Shown here: one piece after another, positions 17,628-26,520 of the stretch
Numbering within the stretch: the stretch's first letter is position 1
How the letters are laid out: every line of letters begins with the position of its first letter
DNA from: Micromonospora sp. Llam0
GTDB lineage: Bacteria; Actinomycetota; Actinomycetes; Mycobacteriales; Micromonosporaceae
DNA length: 64,000 nucleotides
NCBI RefSeq assembly: GCF_003751085.1
Contig: NZ_RJJY01000001.1
Span: forward strand, 3,410,001 to 3,474,000
Direction: 5' to 3'
The notes under the pieces: model-generated
The model's database searches: none
Seen by the model: the letters and a program-made list of their open reading frames with translations, nothing else
What the model was told of the DNA's origin: nothing
Made by a program: the position numbers and the translations under genes

Positions 17628-20609
17628 ATGAGCGACAGCACGTTCCGCGACCCCGACCAGCCCGTGGCCGCCCGGGTCACCGACCTGCTCCGCCGGCTCA
17701 CCCTCGACGAGAAGATCGCCCTGTTGCACCAGCATCAGCCCGCGGTGCCCCGACTCGGCCTGCCCGCCTTCCGCACCGGGACCGAGGCGCTGCACGGAGT
17801 GGCGTGGCTCGGCCCGGCGACCGTCTTCCCGCAGGCGATCGGGCTGGGTTCCAGCTGGAACCCGGACCTGCTGCGGCGGATCGGCGAAGCGGTCGGCGAC
17901 GAGGTACGCGCGTTCCACCACAAGGACCCTGTCGGCGTCGGACTGAATGTGTGGGCGCCGGTGGTCAACCCGCTGCGGGATCCACGGTGGGGCCGCAACG
18001 AGGAGGGCTACGCCGAGGACCCGTGGCTGACCGGGGTGCTGGCCACCGGGTACGCCAGTGGGCTGCGCGGCGACCATCCCTACTACCTGCGGACCGCGCC
18101 GACCCTGAAACACTTCCTCGGCTACAACAACGAGACCGACCGGGCCACCACCAGCAGCAACCTGCCGCCCCGGGTACTGCACGAGTACGAACTACCGGCG
18201 TTTCGCGCCCCGATCGCCGCCGGTGCCGCAGTTGCGGTGATGGCCGCGTACAACCTGGTCAACGGCCGGCCGGCGCACCTGAGCCCGCTGATCGACGAAC
18301 AGTTGCGCCGGTGGACCGACGGTGACGTCCTGGTCGTCGGCGACGCGGGAGCGGCCACCAACATCGCCGGTGTCCAGGGCTACCACCCGGACCACGTCAC
18401 AGGCTACGCGGCGGCGCTGCACGCCGGAATCGACAGCTTCACCGAGGACGACACCGACTCGCTGCCGACCGTCGCGCGGATCACCGAGGCGGTGGCGCGC
18501 GGGCTGCTCACCGAACCGGACATCGACCGCGCGGTACGCCGGATCCTCTCCGTCCGGATCCGGCTCGGTGAGCTGGATCCGCCGGAACGCAACCCGTTCG
18601 CGACGACCGGCACCGACGTGATCAACTGCCCGGCCCACCAGGACCTGGCCCGGATCGCGGTACGCGAGTCGGTGGTGCTGCTGCGCAACGAACCGACGGA
18701 GTCCGGATCCGACCCGGTGCTGCCGCTGAACCCGGACCGGATCCGGCGGGTCGCGGTGCTCGGCCCGCTCGCCGACACCGTCCACACCGACTGGTACGCC
18801 GGATCGATGCCGTACGCGGTCACCGCCCGCGCCGGGCTGACCGCACGGCTGCCGACGGCGGCCGTGACCCACCACGAGGGAGTGGACCGGATCGCGTTGC
18901 GACTCGGCACATCGGCGACCTACCTGCGGGCCAGCGGCGCGGCCGCCGGTGGACCGCTGCAGGCCGACAGCACCGCGGGCGGACCGCCGCGCGCCACCGC
19001 GCCGGAGGCGGCGCCGCAGTGCTGCTTCGACGTGTTCGACTGGGGCGACGGGGTGGTCGCGCTGCGCAGCGTCGCCAACGGCCGCTACCTGGCCGCTGGC
19101 GACGACGGGGTGCTGGTCAACGACCGGTCCGGCCCGGGCGGTTGGGTGGTGAACGAGACCTTCCGGCTGGTCCGCGCCGCCGACGGCCGCACGGCACTGC
19201 ACCACCTGGCCCGGGACCGTTACGTCACCGTCGGCCCGGACGGGCTGCTGCGGGCCGAGGCCGCCAGCCTCGACACCGCCGCCAGGTTCGCCGTCGAGCT
19301 GGTCACCGATGGCGCCCGGGAAGCGGCGGCGCTGGCCCGCGACACCGACGTGGCGGTGGTGGTGCTCGGCAACCATCCGATGGTGTGCGGGCGGGAGACC
19401 GAGGACCGGGTCGACCTGGCGCTGCCCACCGCCCAGGCAGCGCTGCTGCGGGCGGTACGGGCCGCGAATCCGCGCACCGTGCTGGTGCTGGCCAGCAGCT
19501 ACCCGTACGCGGTGGAGTGGGCCGACCGGCACGTCCCGGCGATCGTCTGGTCCGCGCACGGCGGCCAGGAGTACGGCACCGGGCTGGCCGAGGTGCTCTG
19601 CGGGGACGCCGATCCGGGCGGCCGGCTCACCCAGACCTGGTACCGGCGTACCGCTGACCTGCCCGACCTGTTCGACTACGACGTGATCGCCTCGGACGCG
19701 ACCTACCTCTACTTCCGGGGGGAACCGCTGTACCCGTTCGGCCACGGCCTGAGCTACACCTCCTTCGACTACCGCGACCTGCGGTTGTCGGCCACCGAGG
19801 TGGGTGCCGACGGCACGGTCGAGGCCAGCGTCACGGTGCGTAACAGCGGGGCGCGGGCCGGGACCGAGGTGGTGCAGCTCTACACCCGCCAGCGGCACTC
19901 CCGGGTCAAGCAGCCGCTGCGCCAACTGCGCGACTTCCGCAAGATCAGGCTCGCGGCGGGGGCGCAGACCACACTCCGGTTCCGCCTGGCCGCCGCCGAC
20001 CTGGCGACCTGGGACGTCACCCGGGACCGGCCGGTGGTGGAGAGCGCCCGGCACACCGTGTCGGTCGGCCGGTCCAGCGCCGACCTGGTGGCGACCGCCA
20101 CCCTGACCGTACGCGGTGAACGGATCGGGCCCCGCGATCCGCTGGCCGGACCGTTGTGGGCCGCTGACAACGACGACTACGCCGGTACGGCACCGGCCGA
20201 CCATCCCGAGGGCCGGGACGCGGTGGGCGCGGCGGAGGACGGCGGTTGGATCGCGTTCACCGACGTCGACTTCGACTCCGAACCCACCGCGGTCACCGCC
20301 CGCGTCACCCACCGGCCGCTCCCGGAGAGAGCCGGGGCCGACCCAGGCACCGTCGGCCGGCCGGCGGACGGGTCGACGGTCACCCTGCGGCTGGACGATC
20401 CGCTGGCCGGCCCGGTCGCCGGTAGGCTTCCGGTACCGGCGACCGGCGGCCGCGACGACTGGGCCGAGGTACGGACGGAGCTGCACGGACTGTCCGGAAC
20501 CCGAGACCTGTATCTGCTTTTCAGTACGGCAGGCGCTACGGTGAGCTACCTGAGTTTTGCCGGGACCGCCACTGACGGTCCAGCCAGGGACATGGATGGA
20601 GGAGCCTAG
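17628..20609 (+). CDS. GH3 beta-glucosidase/xylosidase with inserted beta-trefoil-like domain
   Basis: A large (993 aa) GH3 enzyme without a signal peptide. The N-terminal barrel carries Lys161-His162 (LKHFLGYNNETDRA) and the nucleophile Asp239 (VLVVGDAGAATN). The second alpha/beta domain begins near 355 (ESVVLLRNEP) but is interrupted at about 463-560 by a module with the pattern FDVFDWGDGVVALRSVANGR and YLAAGDDGVLV, which resembles fascin/beta-trefoil units. The domain then resumes (DVAVVVLGNHPMVCGRETED). A fibronectin-III-like domain (about 715-830) and a C-terminal CBM6-like jelly-roll (about 870-990) follow. GH3 enzymes remove terminal beta-linked glucose, xylose or arabinose. The insert sits where others carry PA14 and may shape specificity. 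The stop overlaps the LacI start by one base. Confidence 0.9.
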   Translation: MSDSTFRDPDQPVAARVTDLLRRLTLDEKIALLHQHQPAVPRLGLPAFRTGTEALHGVAWLGPATVFPQAIGLGSSWNPDLLRRIGEAVGDEVRAFHHKDPVGVGLNVWAPVVNPLRDPRWGRNEEGYAEDPWLTGVLATGYASGLRGDHPYYLRTAPTLKHFLGYNNETDRATTSSNLPPRVLHEYELPAFRAPIAAGAAVAVMAAYNLVNGRPAHLSPLIDEQLRRWTDGDVLVVGDAGAATNIAGVQGYHPDHVTGYAAALHAGIDSFTEDDTDSLPTVARITEAVARGLLTEPDIDRAVRRILSVRIRLGELDPPERNPFATTGTDVINCPAHQDLARIAVRESVVLLRNEPTESGSDPVLPLNPDRIRRVAVLGPLADTVHTDWYAGSMPYAVTARAGLTARLPTAAVTHHEGVDRIALRLGTSATYLRASGAAAGGPLQADSTAGGPPRATAPEAAPQCCFDVFDWGDGVVALRSVANGRYLAAGDDGVLVNDRSGPGGWVVNETFRLVRAADGRTALHHLARDRYVTVGPDGLLRAEAASLDTAARFAVELVTDGAREAAALARDTDVAVVVLGNHPMVCGRETEDRVDLALPTAQAALLRAVRAANPRTVLVLASSYPYAVEWADRHVPAIVWSAHGGQEYGTGLAEVLCGDADPGGRLTQTWYRRTADLPDLFDYDVIASDATYLYFRGEPLYPFGHGLSYTSFDYRDLRLSATEVGADGTVEASVTVRNSGARAGTEVVQLYTRQRHSRVKQPLRQLRDFRKIRLAAGAQTTLRFRLAAADLATWDVTRDRPVVESARHTVSVGRSSADLVATATLTVRGERIGPRDPLAGPLWAADNDDYAGTAPADHPEGRDAVGAAEDGGWIAFTDVDFDSEPTAVTARVTHRPLPERAGADPGTVGRPADGSTVTLRLDDPLAGPVAGRLPVPATGGRDDWAEVRTELHGLSGTRDLYLLFSTAGATVSYLSFAGTATDGPARDMDGGA

Positions 20610-21793
20610 TGTCAACTCCGTCACAGCCGACCGGCACCGGGCCGGACCCCGCCGGGCCCGGCCCGGCGCGGGACCGGGCCGGGAAGCGGGCCGACATGGT
20701 GACGATCGCCGACGTGGCCCGGCACGCCGGCGTCGCGGTCAGCACGGTGTCCTATGTGCTCAGCGGCAAGCGGGCGATCTCGGCGACCACCCGGGAGCGC
20801 GTCCTGGCCAGCATCCACGCCCTCGGCTACCACCCGCACGCCGGCGCCCGGGCGCTGGCCAGCCGCCGGGCGAACGTGATCGCGCTGGTGCTGCCGCTGC
20901 GCTCCGGGATGCACCTGCCGGTGCTGATGCAGTTCGCCACCAGCGTGGTCACCACCGCCCGGCAGTTCGACCACGACGTACTGCTGGTCACCGCCGATGA
21001 GGGGCCGGCCGGGCTGCGCCGGATCGCGGTCAGCGCCATGGTCGACGGCATCGTGGTGATGGACGTCGAGATGCACGACCCACGGGTACCGCTGCTGCGT
21101 GAGCTCGAACGGCCCAGCGTGCTGATCGGTTTTCCGGCCGAGTCCGCCGGTCTGACCTGCGTCGACCTCGACTTCTACCGGGCCGGCGAGGCCTGCGTCG
21201 AACATCTCGTCACGCTCGGCCACCGGCAGCTCGCGCTGCTCGGTGCCCCGGCGGTGGTCTACGAACGGGAGACCGGCTTCGCCCACCGGACCCGGGCCGG
21301 CTTCACCGAGACGGCGGCCCGCTGCGGCGTCACGGCGGTCGCCCAGCCGTGCGAGGAGAACTACGACGCGGTACGCCGCGAACTGGCCGGGCTGCTGCAC
21401 CGGCACCCGGGGCTCACCGCGCTGGTGGTGCACAACGAGGCGGCGGTCGGGCACGTGCTGGCCGCGTTGCCGACCCTGGGCCGACGGGTTCCCGATGACA
21501 TCTCGGTGGTGGCGATCTGCCCGGACGAGGTCGCCGAGCGGTCCGGTCCGGCGCTGACCTCGGTGCTGATTCCGGCCGAGGAGGTCGGCCGGCAGGCGGT
21601 CAGTCTGCTGATGCGCAAGGTCCAGGGCGACGCGGTGCCGGCCGCCACGCTGCTCGACCCGCGGTTGACCGTCCGGGCCAGCACCGCAACCGGCCCCGCC
21701 GGTGCCGGGCACGGAGCCGAGGCCGGTGCCGCTGGCGTCGGAGGCAGCGGGCCGGAGGCGATGGTGGCGCTTGCCCGCCGTACCGATTCCTGA
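20609..21793 (+). CDS. LacI-family transcriptional regulator
   Basis: This 394-residue protein has a classical LacI helix-turn-helix at 32-57 (VTIADVARHAGVAVSTVSYV), the hinge helix (RALASRRANVIALVLP) and a periplasmic-binding-protein-like sensor domain to about 350, then a Gly/Ala-rich tail. The N-terminal 30 residues are a Pro/Gly extension. The GTG start overlaps the GH3 stop (TAGTG) and has GGAGGAG upstream, so the two genes are co-transcribed. It probably represses the GH3-lacI operon through the palindrome at 17477, with the released sugar or a disaccharide as inducer. Confidence 0.93.
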   Translation: MSTPSQPTGTGPDPAGPGPARDRAGKRADMVTIADVARHAGVAVSTVSYVLSGKRAISATTRERVLASIHALGYHPHAGARALASRRANVIALVLPLRSGMHLPVLMQFATSVVTTARQFDHDVLLVTADEGPAGLRRIAVSAMVDGIVVMDVEMHDPRVPLLRELERPSVLIGFPAESAGLTCVDLDFYRAGEACVEHLVTLGHRQLALLGAPAVVYERETGFAHRTRAGFTETAARCGVTAVAQPCEENYDAVRRELAGLLHRHPGLTALVVHNEAAVGHVLAALPTLGRRVPDDISVVAICPDEVAERSGPALTSVLIPAEEVGRQAVSLLMRKVQGDAVPAATLLDPRLTVRASTATGPAGAGHGAEAGAAGVGGSGPEAMVALARRTDS

Positions 21794-21806
21794 TCAACTC
21801 GGCCGC

Positions 21807-23318
21807 ATGGCAGGCGACGCATCCGCGCCGGGCGCCACGCCCGGCGCAGACACCACCACCGGCGCAGACCCCACGGCCGGCGGGCACATGTCGGCGGACG
21901 AATTCCGCCGGGCCGGGCACGCGGTGGTCGACTGGATCGCCGACTACTGGCAGACGCTGGAGAAACATCCGGTACGGCCGTCGAGCCCGCCCGGCGCGGT
22001 GGCCCGGGCGCTGCCGGTGACGCCACCGGAGCACGGCGAGCCGTTCGACCGGATCCTCACCGACCTGGACCGGGTGGTCGTCGGCGGGCTCACCCACTGG
22101 CAGCACCCCGGCTTCTTCGGCTACTTCCCGGCCAACACCTCGGCGCCGAGCGTGCTCGGCGACCTGGTCAGCGCCGGCCTCGGCGTCCAGGGCATGCTCT
22201 GGGCCACCAGTCCGGCCTGCACCGAGGTGGAGACCGTGATGCTCGACTGGCTGGCCCAGCTGCTCGACCTGCCGCAACGGTTCCGGTCGGGGTCCACCGG
22301 TGGCGGCGTCATCCAGGACTCGGCGTCGTCGGCGACGCTGGTGGCCACCCTGGTGGCGCTGCACCGGGCCAGTGGCGGTGCCTGGCGCACGGCGGGCACC
22401 GGCGCCGGCTACACCGTCTACACCTCGACCGAGGGCCATTCGTCGATCGAGAAGGCGGCCCGGATCGCCGGGGTCGGTGATCAGGGCGTCCGGCTGGTCG
22501 ACGTCGATCCGGTCACGCTGGCGATGCGGCCGGACGCGTTGCGCCGGGCCCTCGACGACGATCTGGCCGCCGGGCGGCGACCGGCGATCGTGGTCGCGAC
22601 CGTGGGCACCACCTCGACCACCGCCGTCGATCCGGTCGAACAGATCGGCGCGATCTGCGCCGAGTACGGGGTGTGGCTGCACGTGGACGCCGCGTACGCC
22701 GGCGCGGCGGCGGTCTGCCCGGAGCTGCGCTGGACGCACGCCGGGCTGGAACGGGCCGACTCGTACTGCTTCGACCCGCACAAGTGGCTGCTGACCGGGT
22801 TCGACTGCGACGCGTTCTGGGTAGCGGACCGGGCCGAGCTGGTCGAGGCGTTGACGGTGATGCCGGAGTACCTGCGCAACGCGCTCAGCGACGCGGGCAC
22901 GGTGATCGACTACCGGGACTGGCAGGTGCCGCTGGGTCGCCGGTTCCGGGCGCTGAAGCTGTGGTTCGTGCTGCGCTGGTACGGCGCACAGGGGCTGCGG
23001 GCGCACGTCCGTTCGGCGGTGGCGCACGCGGCCTGGTTCGCCGACCAGGTACGCGCCGACGACCGGTTCGAGATCGTCACGCCGGGGCCGTTCTCACTGG
23101 TCTGTTTCCGGTTGCGCGGGCAGCCCGACGAGGTCAACTCCGCTCTGCTGGCCGGGGTGAACGCCAGCGGTACGGTGCTGCTGACCCACACCCGGGTGGC
23201 GGGCCGGTTCACCTTGCGGCTGGCGGTCGGCGCGCCGCGTACCGAGCGACGGCACGTCGCCGCCGCCTGGGAGCTGATCGCGGACACCGCCACCGGTCTG
23301 CTCGCCGACCAGCGCTGA
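21807..23318 (+). CDS. PLP-dependent aromatic-L-amino-acid decarboxylase family protein
   Basis: A group II pyridoxal-phosphate decarboxylase of 503 residues. The cofactor lysine is Lys326 in the motif FDPHKWLLTGFDCD, with HVDAAYAGAAAVCPE upstream as the cofactor-pocket segment and GYFPANTSAPSVLGD as the substrate-side motif. Relatives decarboxylate tryptophan, tyrosine, phenylalanine or DOPA, and some plant and insect relatives are aldehyde synthases. The amine made here cannot be predicted. ATG 21807 is used, 14 bp after the LacI stop. The family usually begins at MSADEFRRAGH, so the ATG at 21888 is an equally plausible start and would remove a 27-residue low-complexity leader. Confidence 0.9.
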   Translation: MAGDASAPGATPGADTTTGADPTAGGHMSADEFRRAGHAVVDWIADYWQTLEKHPVRPSSPPGAVARALPVTPPEHGEPFDRILTDLDRVVVGGLTHWQHPGFFGYFPANTSAPSVLGDLVSAGLGVQGMLWATSPACTEVETVMLDWLAQLLDLPQRFRSGSTGGGVIQDSASSATLVATLVALHRASGGAWRTAGTGAGYTVYTSTEGHSSIEKAARIAGVGDQGVRLVDVDPVTLAMRPDALRRALDDDLAAGRRPAIVVATVGTTSTTAVDPVEQIGAICAEYGVWLHVDAAYAGAAAVCPELRWTHAGLERADSYCFDPHKWLLTGFDCDAFWVADRAELVEALTVMPEYLRNALSDAGTVIDYRDWQVPLGRRFRALKLWFVLRWYGAQGLRAHVRSAVAHAAWFADQVRADDRFEIVTPGPFSLVCFRLRGQPDEVNSALLAGVNASGTVLLTHTRVAGRFTLRLAVGAPRTERRHVAAAWELIADTATGLLADQR

Positions 23319-23339
23319 CCGCCGCTGGGCAGGTGGCGG

Positions 23340-23801
23340 TCAGGTCCAGGCGCGCGGGTTGGCGGCGAGATCCCGGACCCGCTCGGGGAGTTTGCCGGTG
23401 GCGACGTCGGCCACGGTGACCGACTCGAGGATCTCCCGCTCACTGGCCCGCAACGCGATCCAGACGTCCTGCAGCGCGACCGCCGCACCCTGGTAGCCGA
23501 GCTCCTCCGGCCGGTGGCCCCGCACGTGGGCGAGCGGGCCGTCGATGACCCGGATGAGCTCCGCGAGGCTGATCTGCTCGGCGGGCCGGGCCAGCCAGTA
23601 GCCGCCGTCCGGGCCGCGCTGGGCCTGCACCACGCCGGCCCGGCGCAACTGCAGCAGGATGCCTTCGAGGAACTTCGGCGGGATGCCCTGGGCCCGGGCC
23701 ACCTGCTCGGCGGTCAGCACGACCCGCGCCGACGCCGCGGCCGCGACCGCCAGCTCGGCAGCGGCCCGCAGTGCGTAGTCGACCCGGGCAGAGAGACGCA
23801 T
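23340..23801 (-). CDS. Rrf2-family transcriptional regulator
   Basis: A 153-residue Rrf2 protein: MRLSARVDYALRAAAELAV is the family start, the winged helix contains QVARAQGIPPKFLEGILLQL, and RGPDGGYWLARPAEQISLAE is the wing. It has no cysteines, so it cannot hold the iron-sulfur cluster of IscR or NsrR and should sense another signal, as CymR does. It converges on the decarboxylase gene with 21 bp between stops. Its target is unknown. Confidence 0.92.
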   Translation of the reverse strand: MRLSARVDYALRAAAELAVAAAASARVVLTAEQVARAQGIPPKFLEGILLQLRRAGVVQAQRGPDGGYWLARPAEQISLAELIRVIDGPLAHVRGHRPEELGYQGAAVALQDVWIALRASEREILESVTVADVATGKLPERVRDLAANPRAWT

Positions 23802-23917
23802 ACCTCTCAGGTTACGGCACTGTTTCCATTATCGGACCGGCCGACCGACGTCGGTCATCGACCTTGATCGCGGCCGCCCGAGCGCCGGCCAGAAAGTCGG
23901 CCCCGCAGCCGGCCCGG

Positions 23918-24799
23918 TCACCCGCCGACCCGCCGGACCAGTCCTTCCTGTACAGCGCTGGCGATGTGCCGGCCGTCGCGGGTGAACATCCGGCCGGTGG
24001 CCAGCCCGCGCCCGCCGGCGGCCGACGGACTCCAGCAGTCGTAGAGGAACCATTCGTCGGCCCGGAACGGCCGGTGGAACCACAACGCGTGGTCCAGGCT
24101 GGCCCCGATCACCCCGCCCGGACCCCAGACCTCGCCGTGCACGGACAGCACTGAGTCGAGCAACGTCAGGTCGGAGGCGTAGGTGAGTACGCAGGCGTGC
24201 AGCAGCGGATCGTCGGGCAGCTTGCCGTCGGCGCGGATCCAGACCCGCTGGTACGGGTCGGCCGGCCGGTCCCCGGGGGCGACCAGACCCGGTTCGCCGA
24301 CGTACCGCACGTCCATCGGCCGGGGGATCACCGCCCAGACACCGAGCCGCTCCGGATAGCGGGCAAGCCGCTCCACCATGGTCGGCACCGCGTCCGGCGG
24401 CGGGACGTCCGGTGGCTGCGGGGCCTGGTGGTCCAGCCCGTCCTCGGGCCGGTGAAACGACGCCGACATGAAAAAGATCGGTTTGCCGTGCTGGTACGCC
24501 ACCGAACGGCGGACCGAGAAGGACCGGCCGTCGCGGATGTTCTCCACCTCGTAGTCGATCGGCTCGGCACCGTCGCCGGGGCGGACGAAGTAGCCGTGCA
24601 GCGAGTGCACCAGCCGCTGCGGGTCGACGGTCCGCCCGGCGGCGACCAGCGCCTGACCGGCGACCTGGCCGCCGAAGACCCGCTGCGGCCCCACCTTGGG
24701 GCTCATCCCACGGAACGCCGACGGCCCGGTCCGGCTCAGGTCGAGCACCTCAAGCAGCTGGTCGACGGCGGCCTGCCCGCCGACCGGATCACCGGTCAC
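23918..24799 (-). CDS. tesB: Acyl-CoA thioesterase II
   Basis: A 293-residue double-hotdog thioesterase. The N-terminal hotdog contains RVFGGQVAGQALVAA and HSLHGYFVRPGD, and the C-terminal one contains YASDLTLLDSVL, GASLDHALWFHRPF and RHIASAVQEGLVR, which bear the Asp, Thr/Ser and Gln that catalyse acyl-CoA hydrolysis in TesB. It releases free fatty acids from medium- and long-chain acyl-CoAs in the cytoplasm. The GTG start overlaps the pyruvate kinase stop (GTGA), so the two are translated together. Confidence 0.93.
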   Translation of the reverse strand: MTGDPVGGQAAVDQLLEVLDLSRTGPSAFRGMSPKVGPQRVFGGQVAGQALVAAGRTVDPQRLVHSLHGYFVRPGDGAEPIDYEVENIRDGRSFSVRRSVAYQHGKPIFFMSASFHRPEDGLDHQAPQPPDVPPPDAVPTMVERLARYPERLGVWAVIPRPMDVRYVGEPGLVAPGDRPADPYQRVWIRADGKLPDDPLLHACVLTYASDLTLLDSVLSVHGEVWGPGGVIGASLDHALWFHRPFRADEWFLYDCWSPSAAGGRGLATGRMFTRDGRHIASAVQEGLVRRVGG

Positions 24800-26244
24800 T
24801 GCAACGCCCGGGCCGCTGCGGCGTCGACGAGGCTGCCGAGCTGGTGCACCCGCAGCGTGTTGGTGGAGCCCGGGGTGCCGACCGGGCTACCGGCGACGAT
24901 CACCACGTACTCGCCGGGGTTAGCCCGGCCGAGGCCGAGCAGCGCCTGGTCGACCTGGCGGAACATGTCGTCGGTGTGCTGCACGAACGGCATCAGGAAG
25001 GTCTCCACCCCCCAGGAGAGGGCGAGCTGGTCGCGTACCTCGGCGACCGGGGTGAAGGCGAGCAGCGGCAGCTCGCACTGCAACCGGGAAAGCCGGCGCA
25101 CGGTGTCACCGGTCTGGGTGAAGGCGACCATCGCCTTGGCGCCGATCGCCCGGGCGATCTGCGACGCGGCCGAGGTGAGCGCACCGCCGTGGGTACGGGG
25201 GTCGTGCTGCAACCGGGGCACCGAGATCGAGCCCTGCTCGGTCGTCACGACGATCTTGGCCATGGTGCTGACCGTCAGCACTGGGTACTTGCCGACGCTG
25301 GTCTCGCCGGAGAGCATCACCGCGTCGGTGCCGTCGAGCACCGCGTTGGCCACGTCGGAGGCCTCCGCACGGGTCGGCCGCGAATTCTCGATCATCGAGT
25401 CGAGCATCTGGGTGGCGACGATGACCGGCTTGGCGTTCTCCCGGCACAACTGCACCGCCCGCTTCTGCACCAGCGGCACCTCGTCGAGCGGCAGCTCGAC
25501 GCCGAGGTCGCCCCGGGCCACCATCACCCCGTCGAAGGCGTCGACGATCGCCTCCAGGTGGGTGACCGCCTCCGGCTTCTCGACCTTGGCCAGGACGGGT
25601 CGGCGGATCCCCTCCTCGTCCATGATCGCGTGGACCAGCTTGATGTCCTCGGGCGACCGGACGAACGACAGGGCGACGAAGTCGGCGCCCAGGCCGAGCG
25701 CGAACCGCAGGTCGTCGATGTCCTTGTCCGACAGGGCCGGGACGCTGACCGCGACGTTCGGCAGCGAGATGCCCTTGTTGTTGGAGACCGGCCCGCCCTC
25801 GACGACCAGCACCCGGATGTCGTTGCCGTCCACCGCGCTGACCTCGACGGCCACCTTGCCGTCGTCAATCAGCAGCCGGTCCCCGGGGCGAACCTCCTGG
25901 GGCAGCTTGCGGTAGGTGCAGGAGACCCGTTCCCGGCTGCCGAGGATGTCGTCGCTGGTGATGACGACCGAGTCGCCGGTGCGCCACTCGTGCGGCCCGT
26001 CGGCGAACCGGCCGAGACGGATCTTGGGGCCCTGCAGGTCGGCCAGCACGGCGACCGCCCGGCCGGAAGCCTGGGCTGCCTCCCGGACCAGCTGGTACAC
26101 CTGCTGGTGGTCCTCGTGGCTGCCGTGGCTGAAGTTCAGCCGGGCCACGTCCATGCCCGCCTCGACGAGCCCACGGATACGCTCCGGGGACGCGGTCGCG
26201 GGGCCAAGCGTACAAACGATCTTTGCGCGGCGTGTCACGCCCAT
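24796..26244 (-). CDS. pyk: Pyruvate kinase
   Basis: This 482-residue enzyme converts phosphoenolpyruvate and ADP to pyruvate and ATP, the last step of glycolysis. The signature VLAKVEKPEAV holds the catalytic lysine, MVARGDLGVELP binds the metal and phosphoenolpyruvate, and LADLQGPKIRLG starts the mobile B domain (about 70-170). The C-terminal allosteric domain is complete. ATG 26244 gives the standard MGVTRRAKIVCTLGPATASP start and follows GGGGAGAGA. It leads a two-gene operon with tesB. The promoter lies in the 276-bp gap shared with the divergent hydrolase at 26521. Confidence 0.97.
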   Translation of the reverse strand: MGVTRRAKIVCTLGPATASPERIRGLVEAGMDVARLNFSHGSHEDHQQVYQLVREAAQASGRAVAVLADLQGPKIRLGRFADGPHEWRTGDSVVITSDDILGSRERVSCTYRKLPQEVRPGDRLLIDDGKVAVEVSAVDGNDIRVLVVEGGPVSNNKGISLPNVAVSVPALSDKDIDDLRFALGLGADFVALSFVRSPEDIKLVHAIMDEEGIRRPVLAKVEKPEAVTHLEAIVDAFDGVMVARGDLGVELPLDEVPLVQKRAVQLCRENAKPVIVATQMLDSMIENSRPTRAEASDVANAVLDGTDAVMLSGETSVGKYPVLTVSTMAKIVVTTEQGSISVPRLQHDPRTHGGALTSAASQIARAIGAKAMVAFTQTGDTVRRLSRLQCELPLLAFTPVAEVRDQLALSWGVETFLMPFVQHTDDMFRQVDQALLGLGRANPGEYVVIVAGSPVGTPGSTNTLRVHQLGSLVDAAAARALQ

Positions 26245-26520
26245 GAGGCTAGTCTCTCCCCTGAACCGGCCGATCGGCCGACCCTGTCTGATGTCCGAAC
26301 GGAAGTGCCCACCAGCGCTCGGCGCTCCGCGAGACATCGTACTGGTGGGTGGAACCGTGACGGTGAACCGGCGGGCATCGACGACCGCGCCCTCAGGGTA
26401 GCGCGGTAGTTGACCATCGCGGTACGCCCGGACGGCCGACGCCCGGACGTTCGGAGATCATTCGCCGAACCGTCACATAGATCCGGTTAACTGGTCACCA
26501 CACGACCGGAGGGTGGCACG

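Noticed and set aside
18192..20624. Long - strand open frame opposite GH3
   Set aside because: Antisense shadow; low-complexity composition and no start signal.
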